From Bacteroidales bacterium (lineage in GTDB: Bacteria > Bacteroidota > Bacteroidia > Bacteroidales > F082), in NCBI GenBank assembly GCA_030690365.1, contig JAUYGX010000011.1, positions 1 through 64,000 on the forward strand: a stretch of 64,000 nt of DNA, read 5' to 3'. The notes beneath the pieces were generated by a model. That model was not told the DNA's origin. It saw nothing but the letters and a program-made list of their open reading frames with translations, and searched no databases. Below, in pieces: positions 46,901-56,184 of the stretch (positions are counted from its first letter, which is position 1; each line of letters starts with the position of its first letter). Made by a program: the position numbers and the translations under genes.

Positions 46901-49900
46901 ACCGGGCGAAAATATAGCCATCACGATAGGTTCTGCCGCCCGGAAAGCACGCATGCTGGTGGAGGTATCTCATGGCACAGAGACTTTATTCAGCCAATGG
47001 GTCAACCTGAGTGGCGGACTGAGAACCTTTGAAATTCCGGTAAAGGAATCACATCGCGGTGGTCTTCAGGTGAATACCTGCATGGTGCTAAACAACCGCC
47101 TTTTTACTGAACAATATATTATCGACGTGCCATTTACCAACAAAAAACTGGACATCGTTTTAGAAACCCGCCGCGATTTTCTCACTCCCGGAAAGAAAGA
47201 AACCTGGCAGGTAAAAGTCAAAGGGGCAGATGGCAAAGCTTTATCAGCCCGATTGATGGCCGGAATGTACGACGCATCTCTTGATCAGTTTACAGGTCAT
47301 AACTGGGAAATGTCGTTGTATGGTTCTGGCAGACAGTCCAATACCTGGATGGGGAAACAATTTCAAACTGAAAACTCCAGACATTTGTTTGCACCGGAGA
47401 TTTCTTATCTAACCGGATTTAATATTCAATACCCGGATATCAACTGGTTTGGATATATAGGTGGTTATCCCGGATTACTTTACGAAAGAAGCGGTATGAT
47501 TGCACCCTCCATGTCGATGAAAATGTCAGCTGCCGAAGAGAATATGGATGAAATGGCTGATATGGCTGATTCTGATATGGATATAGTAACAAATCAAGAG
47601 GATAAAATTGAAACCAAAAATCCCGATATTCCCCTACGTACCAATTTTAATGAAACGGCTTTCTTCTATCCTGATCTTTCCACGGATGAGGAAGGAAATG
47701 TGCTTTTTAGTTTCGATACACCGGATGCCCTTACCACCTGGAAACTCATGATGCTGGCCTACACATCCGATTTAAAAGTAGGAACCTCACAGGAAGAATT
47801 TAAAGCCAAAAAATCACTGATGGTGATGCCCAACGTGCCACGTTTTGTCCGTCAGAATGATGAGCTGAATTTTACCGGAAAGGTGGTAAATATGACCGAT
47901 GCAAATATGAAAGCGGTGGTTACTGTTGAGTTTTTCGATCCACTTACCGGAAATACCGTTGACCTTTCGTCGGATGGATCCGTAGAAAAACAAGAACTAC
48001 AAATTCTGCCGGGTCAGGGTACTGTCTTCACTGAAAACATCATCATCCCCAATGATTTACAAATGTTGGGCATCCGCACTTCTGCCTCCGACGGAACACA
48101 TACCGATGGCGAAGAGCGTGTAATTCCGGTATTAACCAACAGGGTGCTTGTAACCGAAACCATGCCCATGAACGTAAAGGCCAACAGTGAACAGTCCTTT
48201 GAGTTTTTAAATCTGGTGAATACAGGACGTATGATGCGTCAAACTTCTAAGCAAAATTACCGGTTTACCGTTGAATTTACCTCCAATCCTGCCTGGTATG
48301 CCATTCAGGCACTTCCCGCCATGAGCGAACCTGTTTCCAAAAGCACCTTGTCGGTTTTTAACCGGTACATGGCCAATGCGTTGTCTTCATTCATCGTAAA
48401 TAGCAATCCTATCATCAAGCAGGTATTCGATAGCTGGAAACAACATTCGCCTGAAGCGTTTTTATCGAATCTCCAAAAAAACGAGGATTTGAAAAATGCC
48501 GTGTTAAGTGCTACTCCCTGGGTACTGGAAGCCGAGGATGAAGCTACCCAAAAACAGCGTATTGCTTCATTGTTTGATTTGAACCAACTGGCACGCGAAA
48601 AGGAAAAAACCATGGAGTTGTTGCGCGACAAGCAACTTTCAACCGGTGCCTGGCCCTGGTTCGACGGCATGCGCGACGATCGCTACACCACACAAGCCAT
48701 TGTACTTGGCATTGCCAAACTCGACAACAAAGGTGTACTCGACCTGTCTACTGATGCCTCCCGGTTACAGTTGGTGAAGAATGCTGTCGCCTGGCTCGAC
48801 AGAGAGATTGCGGGTGACTACGTTGATATAAAAACGAATTTTCCCAAATCCATCAGCGAAAACCACCTGTCGGGCAATGCCATCCAGTATTTGTATGCCC
48901 GGTCGTTGTTATTAAAGTACTTCCCCATTCCGCAAACCAGCCAGCAGGCGGTGGATTATTTTGTGGATCAGAGCCGTAAATACTGGCTCAAGCAGAGCAA
49001 TTACCTGCAAGGAATGCTTGCGTTGGCGTTGCCTGAATTTGGTTTCCGCAACGATACAGAAGCTATCCTGCGATCGTTGATGGAGCGTGCCTTGATCAAC
49101 GACGAACTGGGCATGTACTGGCGTCAGAATTCGGGTTGGAATTGGTACGAAGCTCCTGTAGAAACCCAGGCCATGCTGATTGAGGCTTTCAGTAAGCTTC
49201 AGAAAAACCTCACCACCGTCGATCTGATGAAAATGTGGTTGCTCAAGCAAAAACAAACCAGTAAATGGAATACTTCTTCCGCCACAGCGGAGGCCGTTTA
49301 TGCCTTGCTATTGACAGACGGAAACATGTTGGATGAAAATGTGCCCGTAGAAATTACCGTTGCCGGACAGTTGCTTGATAACAAATCCGATCAGGGACAA
49401 ACCTCAGAAGCAGGAACGGGCTATTTCAGTAAGACCTGGTCGCAGGAAGCCGTGAGTGCGGACTTGGGTGAGATTAAAGTGAAAAATCCCAACAACCATG
49501 TGGCCTGGGGCGCAGCTTACTGGCAGTATTTTGAGAATATTGATCAGGTAATCAAACAGCAAACTTCACTTTCGGTAGATAAACAACTGTTTATTGAAGC
49601 CAATACCGATCAGGGACAAGTGCTGGTTCCGGTTGAAAAAAATCAGGTACTTAAAACCGGTGACAAGTTGGTGGTAAGGCTGTTAGTAAAAACCGACCGC
49701 AACCTGGAGTTTGTTCAATTGTCGGATATGCGGGCCACTGGCCTGGAACCCATTTCCAATCTCAGCGGATACATGTATTCAGGGGGATTGGGCTATTATC
49801 ATCAGATTACAGATGTGGGTTCAGATTTCTTTATCCGGTTTATGCAAAAGGGAACCTATGTGCTTGAATATGGATTGTACATCACCCAAAAGGGAACCTT

Positions 49901-49985
49901 TGTCAACGGAATGGCCACCATCCAGAGCATGTATGCACCTGAGTTTGCGGCACATTCGGCAGGAGGGAAGGTTGTGGTGGAATAA
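43959..49985 (+). CDS. Alpha-2-macroglobulin-like lipoprotein lacking the thioester
   Basis: A 2008-residue giant lipoprotein (lipobox PAC, Cys near residue 21). After a helical N-terminal region come MG domains, with the MG2 signature RTYLFTDRAIYRPGQTIYYKG near residues 590-610, a Met/Asp/Glu-rich stretch near 1185-1210 where the bait region is expected, the A2M domain (FYPDLSTDEEGNVLFSFDTPDALTTWKLMMLAY) and a C-terminal alpha/alpha toroid. Where active members have CxEQ, aligned on the following RYxAN motif, this protein has STLS (1462-1465). It cannot form the protease-trapping thioester. No pbpC-type partner gene is nearby. It has its own well-matched promoter and ends at a large palindrome. 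Confidence 0.9.
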   Translation: MKRLTRILASLSVIFILFPACAQQPSNFDSTWKEVDSLKKQGLPQSAIKLVDKVYDQAKAENNQPQVIKSMLYKISLQGDFEENHLEKAIGQLKEELLTTETPEREILHSLLAELIQRYYDQNKWKILQRTTVLGNPSEDMQTWDAIQFEQSIRLHYQLSLENKDKLKAIPLKDFQAIVTEYDNNLWPTVYDLLANRALLYFSTTNGDFKKAPEPLLPSGSPYFTQAATFVGLPVDVKVLGENHALVLSLFQRLLDFHLTSNNTPAFIDLDLRRLTYVYQQSVQNSDSWNQYAIALHKLIASNQDKKTLQNVYYTLAELYFNNAQNYNAGAGDSSRYQMVESAKICHQALELYTDSTQKAPFNALLQQIMQKSFSLTTDEVLLPGKSALASLEFRNVGKLYFKVIRIDVDADLKGNISQRDRMIQYLKEEVVLNFSQDLPDTKDHQSHTTLISVPALNKGQYALFVSDDPDFSQQSTTSFEMLWVSELSYIVKENSNTGGGELYVLDRVTGKPVSGVDIVVYQSQYVNKNRSYETLQVGQLLTNKEGYAAISAFKNERYGNYTFVFHKGDDVLASDNNLRFYKMEKQSKPNIRTYLFTDRAIYRPGQTIYYKGIVVSRLNEEVSLVKDRSDLLQLYGSNGKKIMDIPVVTDEFGAYQGSFQIPKDILNGSMNLRVSTGSVEVLVEEYKRPAFLVSMDTVSGQYSLNDSIRVTGKVENYAGNPVTHADVSFRVTRNSYWPFPYRDYRWIPPYMKSEVQIAFGELITDDQGKFSLKFKAAPDLSEINETNQFYQFNVSIQAADITGEVHDAQTSIRVGSVSAILEVKGQDQVNTDTGETFTISASNLSGSAIRIEAKATYYQLEVPDKLLFSTPFGEPDVEVISETSYRDQFPDLAWKEENSPQKMSRKEMSGKDLIVDGKTTLSLDELKSWPIGEYVLVVEGKDQYGKTVKSEHYFSLYSSKSKTIPGKPANWVSVSTKTAEPGENIAITIGSAARKARMLVEVSHGTETLFSQWVNLSGGLRTFEIPVKESHRGGLQVNTCMVLNNRLFTEQYIIDVPFTNKKLDIVLETRRDFLTPGKKETWQVKVKGADGKALSARLMAGMYDASLDQFTGHNWEMSLYGSGRQSNTWMGKQFQTENSRHLFAPEISYLTGFNIQYPDINWFGYIGGYPGLLYERSGMIAPSMSMKMSAAEENMDEMADMADSDMDIVTNQEDKIETKNPDIPLRTNFNETAFFYPDLSTDEEGNVLFSFDTPDALTTWKLMMLAYTSDLKVGTSQEEFKAKKSLMVMPNVPRFVRQNDELNFTGKVVNMTDANMKAVVTVEFFDPLTGNTVDLSSDGSVEKQELQILPGQGTVFTENIIIPNDLQMLGIRTSASDGTHTDGEERVIPVLTNRVLVTETMPMNVKANSEQSFEFLNLVNTGRMMRQTSKQNYRFTVEFTSNPAWYAIQALPAMSEPVSKSTLSVFNRYMANALSSFIVNSNPIIKQVFDSWKQHSPEAFLSNLQKNEDLKNAVLSATPWVLEAEDEATQKQRIASLFDLNQLAREKEKTMELLRDKQLSTGAWPWFDGMRDDRYTTQAIVLGIAKLDNKGVLDLSTDASRLQLVKNAVAWLDREIAGDYVDIKTNFPKSISENHLSGNAIQYLYARSLLLKYFPIPQTSQQAVDYFVDQSRKYWLKQSNYLQGMLALALPEFGFRNDTEAILRSLMERALINDELGMYWRQNSGWNWYEAPVETQAMLIEAFSKLQKNLTTVDLMKMWLLKQKQTSKWNTSSATAEAVYALLLTDGNMLDENVPVEITVAGQLLDNKSDQGQTSEAGTGYFSKTWSQEAVSADLGEIKVKNPNNHVAWGAAYWQYFENIDQVIKQQTSLSVDKQLFIEANTDQGQVLVPVEKNQVLKTGDKLVVRLLVKTDRNLEFVQLSDMRATGLEPISNLSGYMYSGGLGYYHQITDVGSDFFIRFMQKGTYVLEYGLYITQKGTFVNGMATIQSMYAPEFAAHSAGGKVVVE

Positions 49986-49987
49986 TT

Positions 49988-50034
49988 CTGCCTAAACCCT
50001 GACAGGGTTTTAAACCCTGTCAGGGTTTAGGCAG
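49988..50034. repeat. 47-nt near-perfect palindrome between convergent genes
   Basis: Two 23-nt arms (49988-50010 and 50012-50034) are exact inverted copies with a single T between them. Each arm itself contains AAACCCTG-W-CAGGGTTT, a 17-base palindrome, so the element is a palindrome of palindromes. It starts three bases after the A2M stop and covers the U32 stop codon (50029-50027). It could act as a two-way terminator, though no T tract follows, or be a REP-like repeat. Confidence 0.85.
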
Positions 50035-51268
50035 CTACAATCTTGTAGATTTTATCGCCACGACGTACCAGCTCGTTTACCGGCATGGAACAAAGATTCC
50101 CCTTTGTAACCGTTTCCACGGGGGTGAGATGTAAACGCAATTCGTGAATTGCGTTTACCTCAATCACCCCCGTTGTGGGACCGATAATCATACATTCTTC
50201 CCCTACGCTCAAATTGTGCGACTCAATCTTTATTTCGGCCACCCCAATTTTGCCAAAATAATTGGTCACCAGACCGACATATATCTTTCGGGTAGTGGCC
50301 TGATTTCCGTAATTTTCGGTCCATTCGCCTTCTTTTTTGCCCATGTAGTAGCCATCCCAGAAACCGCGGTTATAAACGGTGGCCAGTTCATCGTTCCACC
50401 GTTGGATGTTTTCTTCGGAATATTCATTGGCAAACCAGGCATTAACCGCTTCACGATAGACCCGTGTTACTGTTTTTACATATTCCGGTGAACGGCCTCT
50501 GCCCTCCAGTTTCAGAACACGAACGCCTGCATCCAGGATCTTGTCCAAAAAGGAAACCGTTTTCAGATCCTTTGGCGATATTATGTACTCATTGTCAATC
50601 TCAAGTTCCAGATCGCTTTCCTTGTCTTTTACAGTGTATTTACGCCGGCATTGTTGCAGGCAGGCACCCCGGTTGGCCGATGAATTGAGGTTGTCGAGGC
50701 TGAGGTAACATTTCCCGCTGACGGCCATACACAAGGCACCATGGGCAAAAATCTCGATCTGAATCAGATTGCCGGACGGCCCTTTTATCTGTTGCTTTTC
50801 GATGGCCTGTGTGATGGATTTCACCTGTTCAATCTGCAATTCACGCGCGGTAACCATCACATCGGCAAACTGAGCATAGTATTTTACCGCTTCCAGGTTG
50901 GTGATATTGGTTTGTGTACTCATGTGGATTTCCATCCCAACCTTACGGGCATATTGAATCACCGATTGGTCGGAAGCGATAATGGCCGTAATTCCATTGC
51001 TTTTGGCAGCGTCCACCAACTGACGCATTAGTTCCAGCTCGTGGTCGTAAATAACGGTGTTAAGCGTAAGGTAAGTACGAATGTGTGCTTTTCGACAGAT
51101 ATCAGTGATCCGGACCAGGTCGTCGAGGGTAAAATTTTGTGAAGATTTTGACCGCATGTTCAGGTTGCCAATGCCGAAATAAACAGAATTGGCTCCTCCC
51201 TGGATGGCGGCCTGAAGCGATGCGTACGACCCCACGGGAGCCATGATTTCAATGTCGGATGCAGTCAT
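50027..51268 (-). CDS. Peptidase U32 family protein (TrhP/YegQ-like)
   Basis: 413 residues. The U32 signature is visible as EIFAHGALCMAVSGKCYLS, followed by NRGACLQQCRRKY; these cysteines are likely iron-sulfur ligands. Characterised members hydroxylate tRNA uridine 34 or rRNA with prephenate as donor (TrhP, RlhA) or modify ubiquinone; the start MTASDIEIMAPVGSYASLQAA and the length fit the tRNA/rRNA-modifying group. ATG at 51268 is used: the frame is open to 51391, but the extra 41 residues do not look like U32. The gene's stop lies inside the palindrome at 49988-50034. Confidence 0.88.
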   Translation of the reverse strand: MTASDIEIMAPVGSYASLQAAIQGGANSVYFGIGNLNMRSKSSQNFTLDDLVRITDICRKAHIRTYLTLNTVIYDHELELMRQLVDAAKSNGITAIIASDQSVIQYARKVGMEIHMSTQTNITNLEAVKYYAQFADVMVTARELQIEQVKSITQAIEKQQIKGPSGNLIQIEIFAHGALCMAVSGKCYLSLDNLNSSANRGACLQQCRRKYTVKDKESDLELEIDNEYIISPKDLKTVSFLDKILDAGVRVLKLEGRGRSPEYVKTVTRVYREAVNAWFANEYSEENIQRWNDELATVYNRGFWDGYYMGKKEGEWTENYGNQATTRKIYVGLVTNYFGKIGVAEIKIESHNLSVGEECMIIGPTTGVIEVNAIHELRLHLTPVETVTKGNLCSMPVNELVRRGDKIYKIVAA

Positions 51269-51475
51269 TCGTAGTGATTTTGAGGTTGCAAAAATAGTGA
51301 TTTTGAAAGTGTGAATGAGCCTCGCTCTCATTTGGTAAAAAACACGGAAAGTAGTTTTTCTCTGTGTCAAAAGAGTCCTCTTCCTGCTCATTGATGGCCA
51401 TGAATCTGCTCAAAATATATTACATTAAGAAATCTTTACCTTTTGATTATTGGTTAAATATGCCCGTATTTTAAA

Positions 51476-51483
51476 TATTTTTG
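51476..51483 (+). promoter_or_regulatory. -7 element upstream of alkaline phosphatase
   Basis: TATTTTTG, 17 nt before the ATG at 51501. A TTG at 51450-51452 is 23 nt upstream, slightly too far. AT-rich background lowers confidence. Confidence 0.4.
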
Positions 51484-51500
51484 CTAAAAAAATTAAAACC

Positions 51501-52940
51501 ATGAAAAGACTTCTTCTTGCTATACTGGTTCTTGGCTTTTCCACGATTTTTCTGAATTCCTGTCAGAACAAGCCAACGGAATCTAAAATTAAATATGCTT
51601 TTCTGTTTATTGGCGACGGGATGGGCCAGGCAGAGATCAATACAGCGCAAGCTTACGAAATGGCCATCAATCAAAAAATTGGGTTTAAACCATTAACCTT
51701 TACCCAATTTCCGTCGGTGGGATGGGTAACTACTTATGCCAATAACCGGTTTATTACCGGATCTGCTGCCGCCGGAACGGCACTGGCTACGGGTTACAAA
51801 ACCAATATCGGACGAATTTCGATGAATCCTGATGCCACCGAATCTTACGAATCTATCGCGGAATTGGCTAAAAAACAGGGCTTTAAAACAGGCATCATCA
51901 CCAGTGTTTCCATCGATCATGCTACACCGGCCGTATTTTATGCCCATCAACCCAGTCGCAATAATTATTTTGAAATTGGCATGCAGTTGGCCAACAGCAA
52001 CATGGATTTTTTTGGAGGTGGAGGATTTAAGGATCCGGTGAGAGTAATTAACAACGATACCCTGAATGTGGTGAAGAAGGCCATCGAAAATGGTTTTACA
52101 GTGGTGAATACCATGGAAGCATTTAAGTCATTAAAGTCTGGTTCAGGCAAGGTAATAGCCATTGCGCCACGGCTGGCGGGTGATGCAGCCATGCCTTACG
52201 TAATCGACGGAAACGAAGGAAATCCTTCATTGGCCGACTTTACACAAAAAGCCATCGAACTGTTGCAGGATGGAAATGGTTTTTTTATGATGGTTGAAGG
52301 GGGTAAAATCGACTGGGCCGGTCACGGAAACGATGCCGCCGCCAACATTCACGAGACCCTGGCTTTTGATGAAGCCATTGCTGTTGCCAAGGCTTTTTAC
52401 GATCAGCATCCGGAGGAAACTTTGATTGTGGTTACTGCAGATCATGAAACTGGCGGACTGGCCCTTGGAAATGGTGGGATGGAGTATAACTCGAACCTGA
52501 AGGCATTGGAATACCAGCACATGTCGGCCGAGAAGTTCGATCTGGAACTCATCCATTATTGTAAGCAACTGTCCTCTGACAACGAAAAAGCCTTTGCCGG
52601 ATTGATGAAACTCGTTGGTGATGCATTTGGTTTGGGCGATACCACCAAAATCAAGTTAAGTTCGAATGAAGTGGAAAAGGTAAAACAGTTGTTTAACGAC
52701 AACATTTACAGCCATATCGTCAAAGGAACCGAACCTTCAGAGGCTAACTATCAGGCCATTACATTTCATCTGCTCAGGTTGATCAGCAATAAATCCGGGT
52801 TGGGATGGACATCACACGCTCACACGGGTATCAACGTTCCTGTATATGCCATTGGTCCCGGAAGTCAGCTGTTTGAAGGGATTATCGATAATACAGAAAT
52901 CCCTAAAAAAATGGAGAAACTGATGATGATACAAGAGTAA
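51501..52940 (+). CDS. Alkaline phosphatase lipoprotein
   Basis: 479 residues, a PhoA-superfamily enzyme. Lipobox LNSC (Cys21). Metal-binding IGDGMG (37-42), the nucleophile Ser88 in TGSAAAGTALATG, VTADHETGGL and HAHTGINVPVYAIGP are in order. The usual Asp before the nucleophile (DSA) is Gly here. It hydrolyses phosphomonoesters in the periplasm. The frame is open upstream to 51450, but the lipoprotein signal fixes the ATG at 51501. Convergent with the GT-C gene. Confidence 0.93.
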   Translation: MKRLLLAILVLGFSTIFLNSCQNKPTESKIKYAFLFIGDGMGQAEINTAQAYEMAINQKIGFKPLTFTQFPSVGWVTTYANNRFITGSAAAGTALATGYKTNIGRISMNPDATESYESIAELAKKQGFKTGIITSVSIDHATPAVFYAHQPSRNNYFEIGMQLANSNMDFFGGGGFKDPVRVINNDTLNVVKKAIENGFTVVNTMEAFKSLKSGSGKVIAIAPRLAGDAAMPYVIDGNEGNPSLADFTQKAIELLQDGNGFFMMVEGGKIDWAGHGNDAAANIHETLAFDEAIAVAKAFYDQHPEETLIVVTADHETGGLALGNGGMEYNSNLKALEYQHMSAEKFDLELIHYCKQLSSDNEKAFAGLMKLVGDAFGLGDTTKIKLSSNEVEKVKQLFNDNIYSHIVKGTEPSEANYQAITFHLLRLISNKSGLGWTSHAHTGINVPVYAIGPGSQLFEGIIDNTEIPKKMEKLMMIQE

Positions 52941-52983
52941 AACAAAACCTGAGAACAGAAGAAAAGAGAAATCTATTTCCGTT

Positions 52984-54795
52984 TTAATCGGGATCAGCCG
53001 CTCTTAAAAGCTCAACATGACCCTCTTTTAAGGCAAAATTACCTTTGTTGATATTCCAGATATATACCTTGATTACATTTGATTCAGGAGGTAAGTTACC
53101 TGTTAAAAGGGAATGTTTGAATAGCCCATTGTTATCGTCCCATTTTGTTTGCAACCAATCTAACGGGATGTTTTTATACAGTAAATTCTTCCCGTTTTTG
53201 TCATCTACTTGTATTACTACCCTGGCATGAAACGGAACTTCTGGCGATTGTATTTTCATATTCATTGCAATTAACCAGTTTTGTTCGGTCAGCGTATCAG
53301 CTTTCCACCTGGCCAATCCGTAAAATTCGTCGTTTGTTCCTGTTGTTGGATTGATCATAACTTCATCAACCAGCTTATATTTATGGAGTCTTTTTCGCTT
53401 TAGTAATTTTCGTTTCAAAATATTTTCTGTATCTATTACCTCATAAAACTGTAGCCATTCCGGGTTTTCATCCAGGTCAATAATCTGATAATCAGATTGA
53501 AATTCAGGATAGTCCTGGTAATCGATTAAATTTTGTGTGCCGCCGTTGCGGAAGTTCATATATGTCCAACAAAACAACCGCATTCTATAGCCCCCAATAG
53601 TTGCCGGAACTTCCCTGTGGTTGTCCTGATCGTTTACAACGGTTTCATAAAACCTTTCGGGGATAACTTCTGTTTTGTAGCCATTTACATATTGCAGGTT
53701 AACTGAATATACAAAATGAACGGGCAGAAACAAAAGTGGAATTGTGGCTATGGCCAATGGTTTAAAATGGGTGTTGCTAACCAAAGCATCTGTTATCCAC
53801 AATATGCAGCCGATAAACAAAGGTATCAGGTACATGGCCACCCGGTCCTCAGGATTGTTGATTCCAAAAATACTTGTGAGAAGCAGTAGCCCGATCACTG
53901 TTGAAAATAAAAGGAATGGAAAAATAAAATGCTGGCTGAAAAGGAACTTTTGTTTCACTTTCCAAACAAGGAAGAATGTACCCGATACAATAAACACGGC
54001 AAATACAATTACAGCAACCGAAAACACCTTCATTTTTGTGCCGGTTAGCATCAGAATCAGCGATTGAACCGTTAAAGCCCAGAATCCATTGGTGTTGCCG
54101 TAATACAATGATCCTCTTCCCTGTAGATAAAACATGTAATAAGCGGCAAATGCCAAAGGTAGTCCCTGGAACAAGATAATGATTGCCAAACGAATTAAAG
54201 CCGGTTTAAAAGGTATATTTTTCTTGAAAATTATCCATGCAACCTGGTACAAGATGATGGCAATTGACAACACCAGTAACGATAAATTTGAAAAAATGGC
54301 CAGCAATAAAAACAACGAAATAGCAAACAAATACTTCATTGAAAAATCCGATTGAGATTTCATCAGGTAATAGAGAACTCCAAACAAAAAAGCCATCGAT
54401 AAACCGTATCCACGCGAAACAGCAAAGAATTCAATAAAATAATGCGAAAACATCAACGATAGAATAAATATCCAGCGAATGCTGTTGTTTTTTAAAAACA
54501 ATGAATTGCGATACAAATAGTAGAGATAAACAACTGTTATGAGTAAATTTGGTAGTCTCAGAGCGAATTTCGAGGATCCGAAAAGCGAATAGCTGATATA
54601 CGTTAAAAGCGTATTGATATAATGGTTGTTAGCATCTGGAAGCGATGTGAAAAACCAAAAATCACCAGTATGTACGAAATGAAAAAAGGTAGCTGATTCG
54701 TCGAAAGTAAACGGAACATAAAAGGCTCTAAGCCCTAAATAGCTCAACAGTAGCGTGCTGATGGCAATAAAGAGGGTTGATTGTTTTATTTTCAT
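52984..54795 (-). CDS. GT-C fold membrane glycosyltransferase-like protein (PMT/ArnT type)
   Basis: 603 residues with about twelve helices in the first 370 and a soluble C-terminal domain (about 375-603). The first loop FTFDESATFFHFVHTGDFW has the Asp-Glu typical of GT39/GT83-type enzymes that use lipid-linked sugars, followed by NNHYINTLL. The C-terminal domain (ARVVIQVDDKNGKNLLYKNI, SNVIKVYIWN) is beta-rich and outside the cell membrane. Donor and acceptor are unknown. It sits alone on the minus strand. Confidence 0.72.
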   Translation of the reverse strand: MKIKQSTLFIAISTLLLSYLGLRAFYVPFTFDESATFFHFVHTGDFWFFTSLPDANNHYINTLLTYISYSLFGSSKFALRLPNLLITVVYLYYLYRNSLFLKNNSIRWIFILSLMFSHYFIEFFAVSRGYGLSMAFLFGVLYYLMKSQSDFSMKYLFAISLFLLLAIFSNLSLLVLSIAIILYQVAWIIFKKNIPFKPALIRLAIIILFQGLPLAFAAYYMFYLQGRGSLYYGNTNGFWALTVQSLILMLTGTKMKVFSVAVIVFAVFIVSGTFFLVWKVKQKFLFSQHFIFPFLLFSTVIGLLLLTSIFGINNPEDRVAMYLIPLFIGCILWITDALVSNTHFKPLAIATIPLLFLPVHFVYSVNLQYVNGYKTEVIPERFYETVVNDQDNHREVPATIGGYRMRLFCWTYMNFRNGGTQNLIDYQDYPEFQSDYQIIDLDENPEWLQFYEVIDTENILKRKLLKRKRLHKYKLVDEVMINPTTGTNDEFYGLARWKADTLTEQNWLIAMNMKIQSPEVPFHARVVIQVDDKNGKNLLYKNIPLDWLQTKWDDNNGLFKHSLLTGNLPPESNVIKVYIWNINKGNFALKEGHVELLRAADPD

Positions 54796-55027
54796 TGAAT
54801 GAAACTTTGGAAGTGTTTTAATTTCTATTCAGTTGCACAGGAGTTGGTTTAACCACAAACTTCCGATAGCCTTGTGCAGGGATTCTCATCGAATTAATGT
54901 AGTTGCTTTTCGACAAATATAGAGATTTTATCTTCCTGAAAAGCGACTTGTAAATCCCAATATTGCCAGCATTCGATTGAGATTGCCAGGGCAGGTAATT
55001 CGTTGTAAACGACAAAGGTACGAGTAA

Positions 55028-55531
55028 CTATTTGTTGCTTTTTGAATTTTTTGGTGTAATTATATCCTGACTTTCGAGTTCAGCGTGCATTATTTGATCC
55101 CACCTGTTAGATTTAAAACAGATTTTAACCACCCCCGAGGTCGGCAGGTTGTCAAGTGGTTTTGATAAAAATTTATTGGCCAGGTTGGTGAGTGTTGGAT
55201 TGTGTCCGGTAAGTATAACGGTATTAAAACGGTCGGGCATATCGAAAAATTCATTGATGAGTTCCTGTTCTGATGCCATATAATAGGCGTTGGATGTTTT
55301 AATTGATTCCACCGGATAGTTTAACCCTTTGGCGATATATTTTGCTGTTTCTAATGCTCTTACGGCCGAACTACTAATGATGATATCAGGTTGCACCTTC
55401 AAATTTTGTAACCTTGAAATGACCAGCCGGGTACGTTTTTTCCCAATTTCAAGCAGCGGCCGATCGTGATCGGATAAGTTGGGATTGTCCCAGGAGGATT
55501 TGGCATGCCGGACTAAAATCAGCGTTTTCAT
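55028..55531 (-). CDS. sixA: SixA-like phosphohistidine phosphatase
   Basis: A 167-residue histidine-phosphatase-superfamily protein. LVRHAKSSW (6-14) has the catalytic RHG-like motif, and ILTGHNPTLTNLANK the second His. Length and motifs match SixA, which removes phosphate from His-containing phosphotransfer domains. Nearby signalling targets are not seen. Confidence 0.9.
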   Translation of the reverse strand: MKTLILVRHAKSSWDNPNLSDHDRPLLEIGKKRTRLVISRLQNLKVQPDIIISSSAVRALETAKYIAKGLNYPVESIKTSNAYYMASEQELINEFFDMPDRFNTVILTGHNPTLTNLANKFLSKPLDNLPTSGVVKICFKSNRWDQIMHAELESQDIITPKNSKSNK

Positions 55532-55633
55532 AGTGGTAAGTATATGACATTGAGGTGTAAAAGTAATACAATACCATCCCGGAAACGGAAACAGCCTAAA
55601 AATTAATAAAATGATAATACCAAAGTATAGGGG

Positions 55634-56173
55634 CTAATACACTTGATCCTGCGGCTCGTTTTTCTCCGGAAAATCGATGTGTAAATTGGTGGTTTTTACC
55701 CACGAATACAGGGCTGGTGCGATGGATTCAACGGGTTGGTAAAAAATGGATTTAGCGCATGTTTCCTTTTTAAATAACGTACGTTCGGTATCGAAATAGT
55801 TGATGATGAATATCAGGATGCTCAGTATCAACGCACCTTTTAACAGTCCAAAAACAGCTCCGGCGAGTTTATTAAAAAATCCAAGAAATATAATATCAAT
55901 AAATTTCTCAACGATTTTACCCACAGATATTACCACAAGTACCACAATGATAAAGGTGGCAATAAACGAAACGACAGCCAGGTACCCCGGATCGATAGTA
56001 AACCAACTATTCAGTAAACGGGCGGCATAATCGGAAAAAAAGAAGGCAAAATACAAACCCAGAATGAGAGCCGCCAACCCGGCTACTTCTATTATAAATC
56101 CCTTTTTAAATCCGCTGTAAGCAAATAACAAAAGGAAAATGACCAGGATGATATCCAATATGTTTGTGCTCAT
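55634..56173 (-). CDS. CvpA-family membrane protein
   Basis: 179 residues, four helices, with the CvpA-type start MSTNILDIILVIFLLLFAYSGFKKGFI pattern and a helix with FKLAGAVFGLLKGAL-like Gly spacing. ATG at 56173 preferred; the frame is open to 56287 but that would lie within mlaF. It directly follows mlaF. The role is not settled in this group (colicin V production in E. coli, envelope stress). Confidence 0.85.
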   Translation of the reverse strand: MSTNILDIILVIFLLLFAYSGFKKGFIIEVAGLAALILGLYFAFFFSDYAARLLNSWFTIDPGYLAVVSFIATFIIVVLVVISVGKIVEKFIDIIFLGFFNKLAGAVFGLLKGALILSILIFIINYFDTERTLFKKETCAKSIFYQPVESIAPALYSWVKTTNLHIDFPEKNEPQDQVY

Positions 56174-56184
56174 AGTCTCATGGG

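Noticed and set aside
54818-55015. 65-residue minus-strand ORF between the GT-C gene and sixA
   Set aside because: Begins with TTG, has no recognisable motif, and looks like translated spacer.
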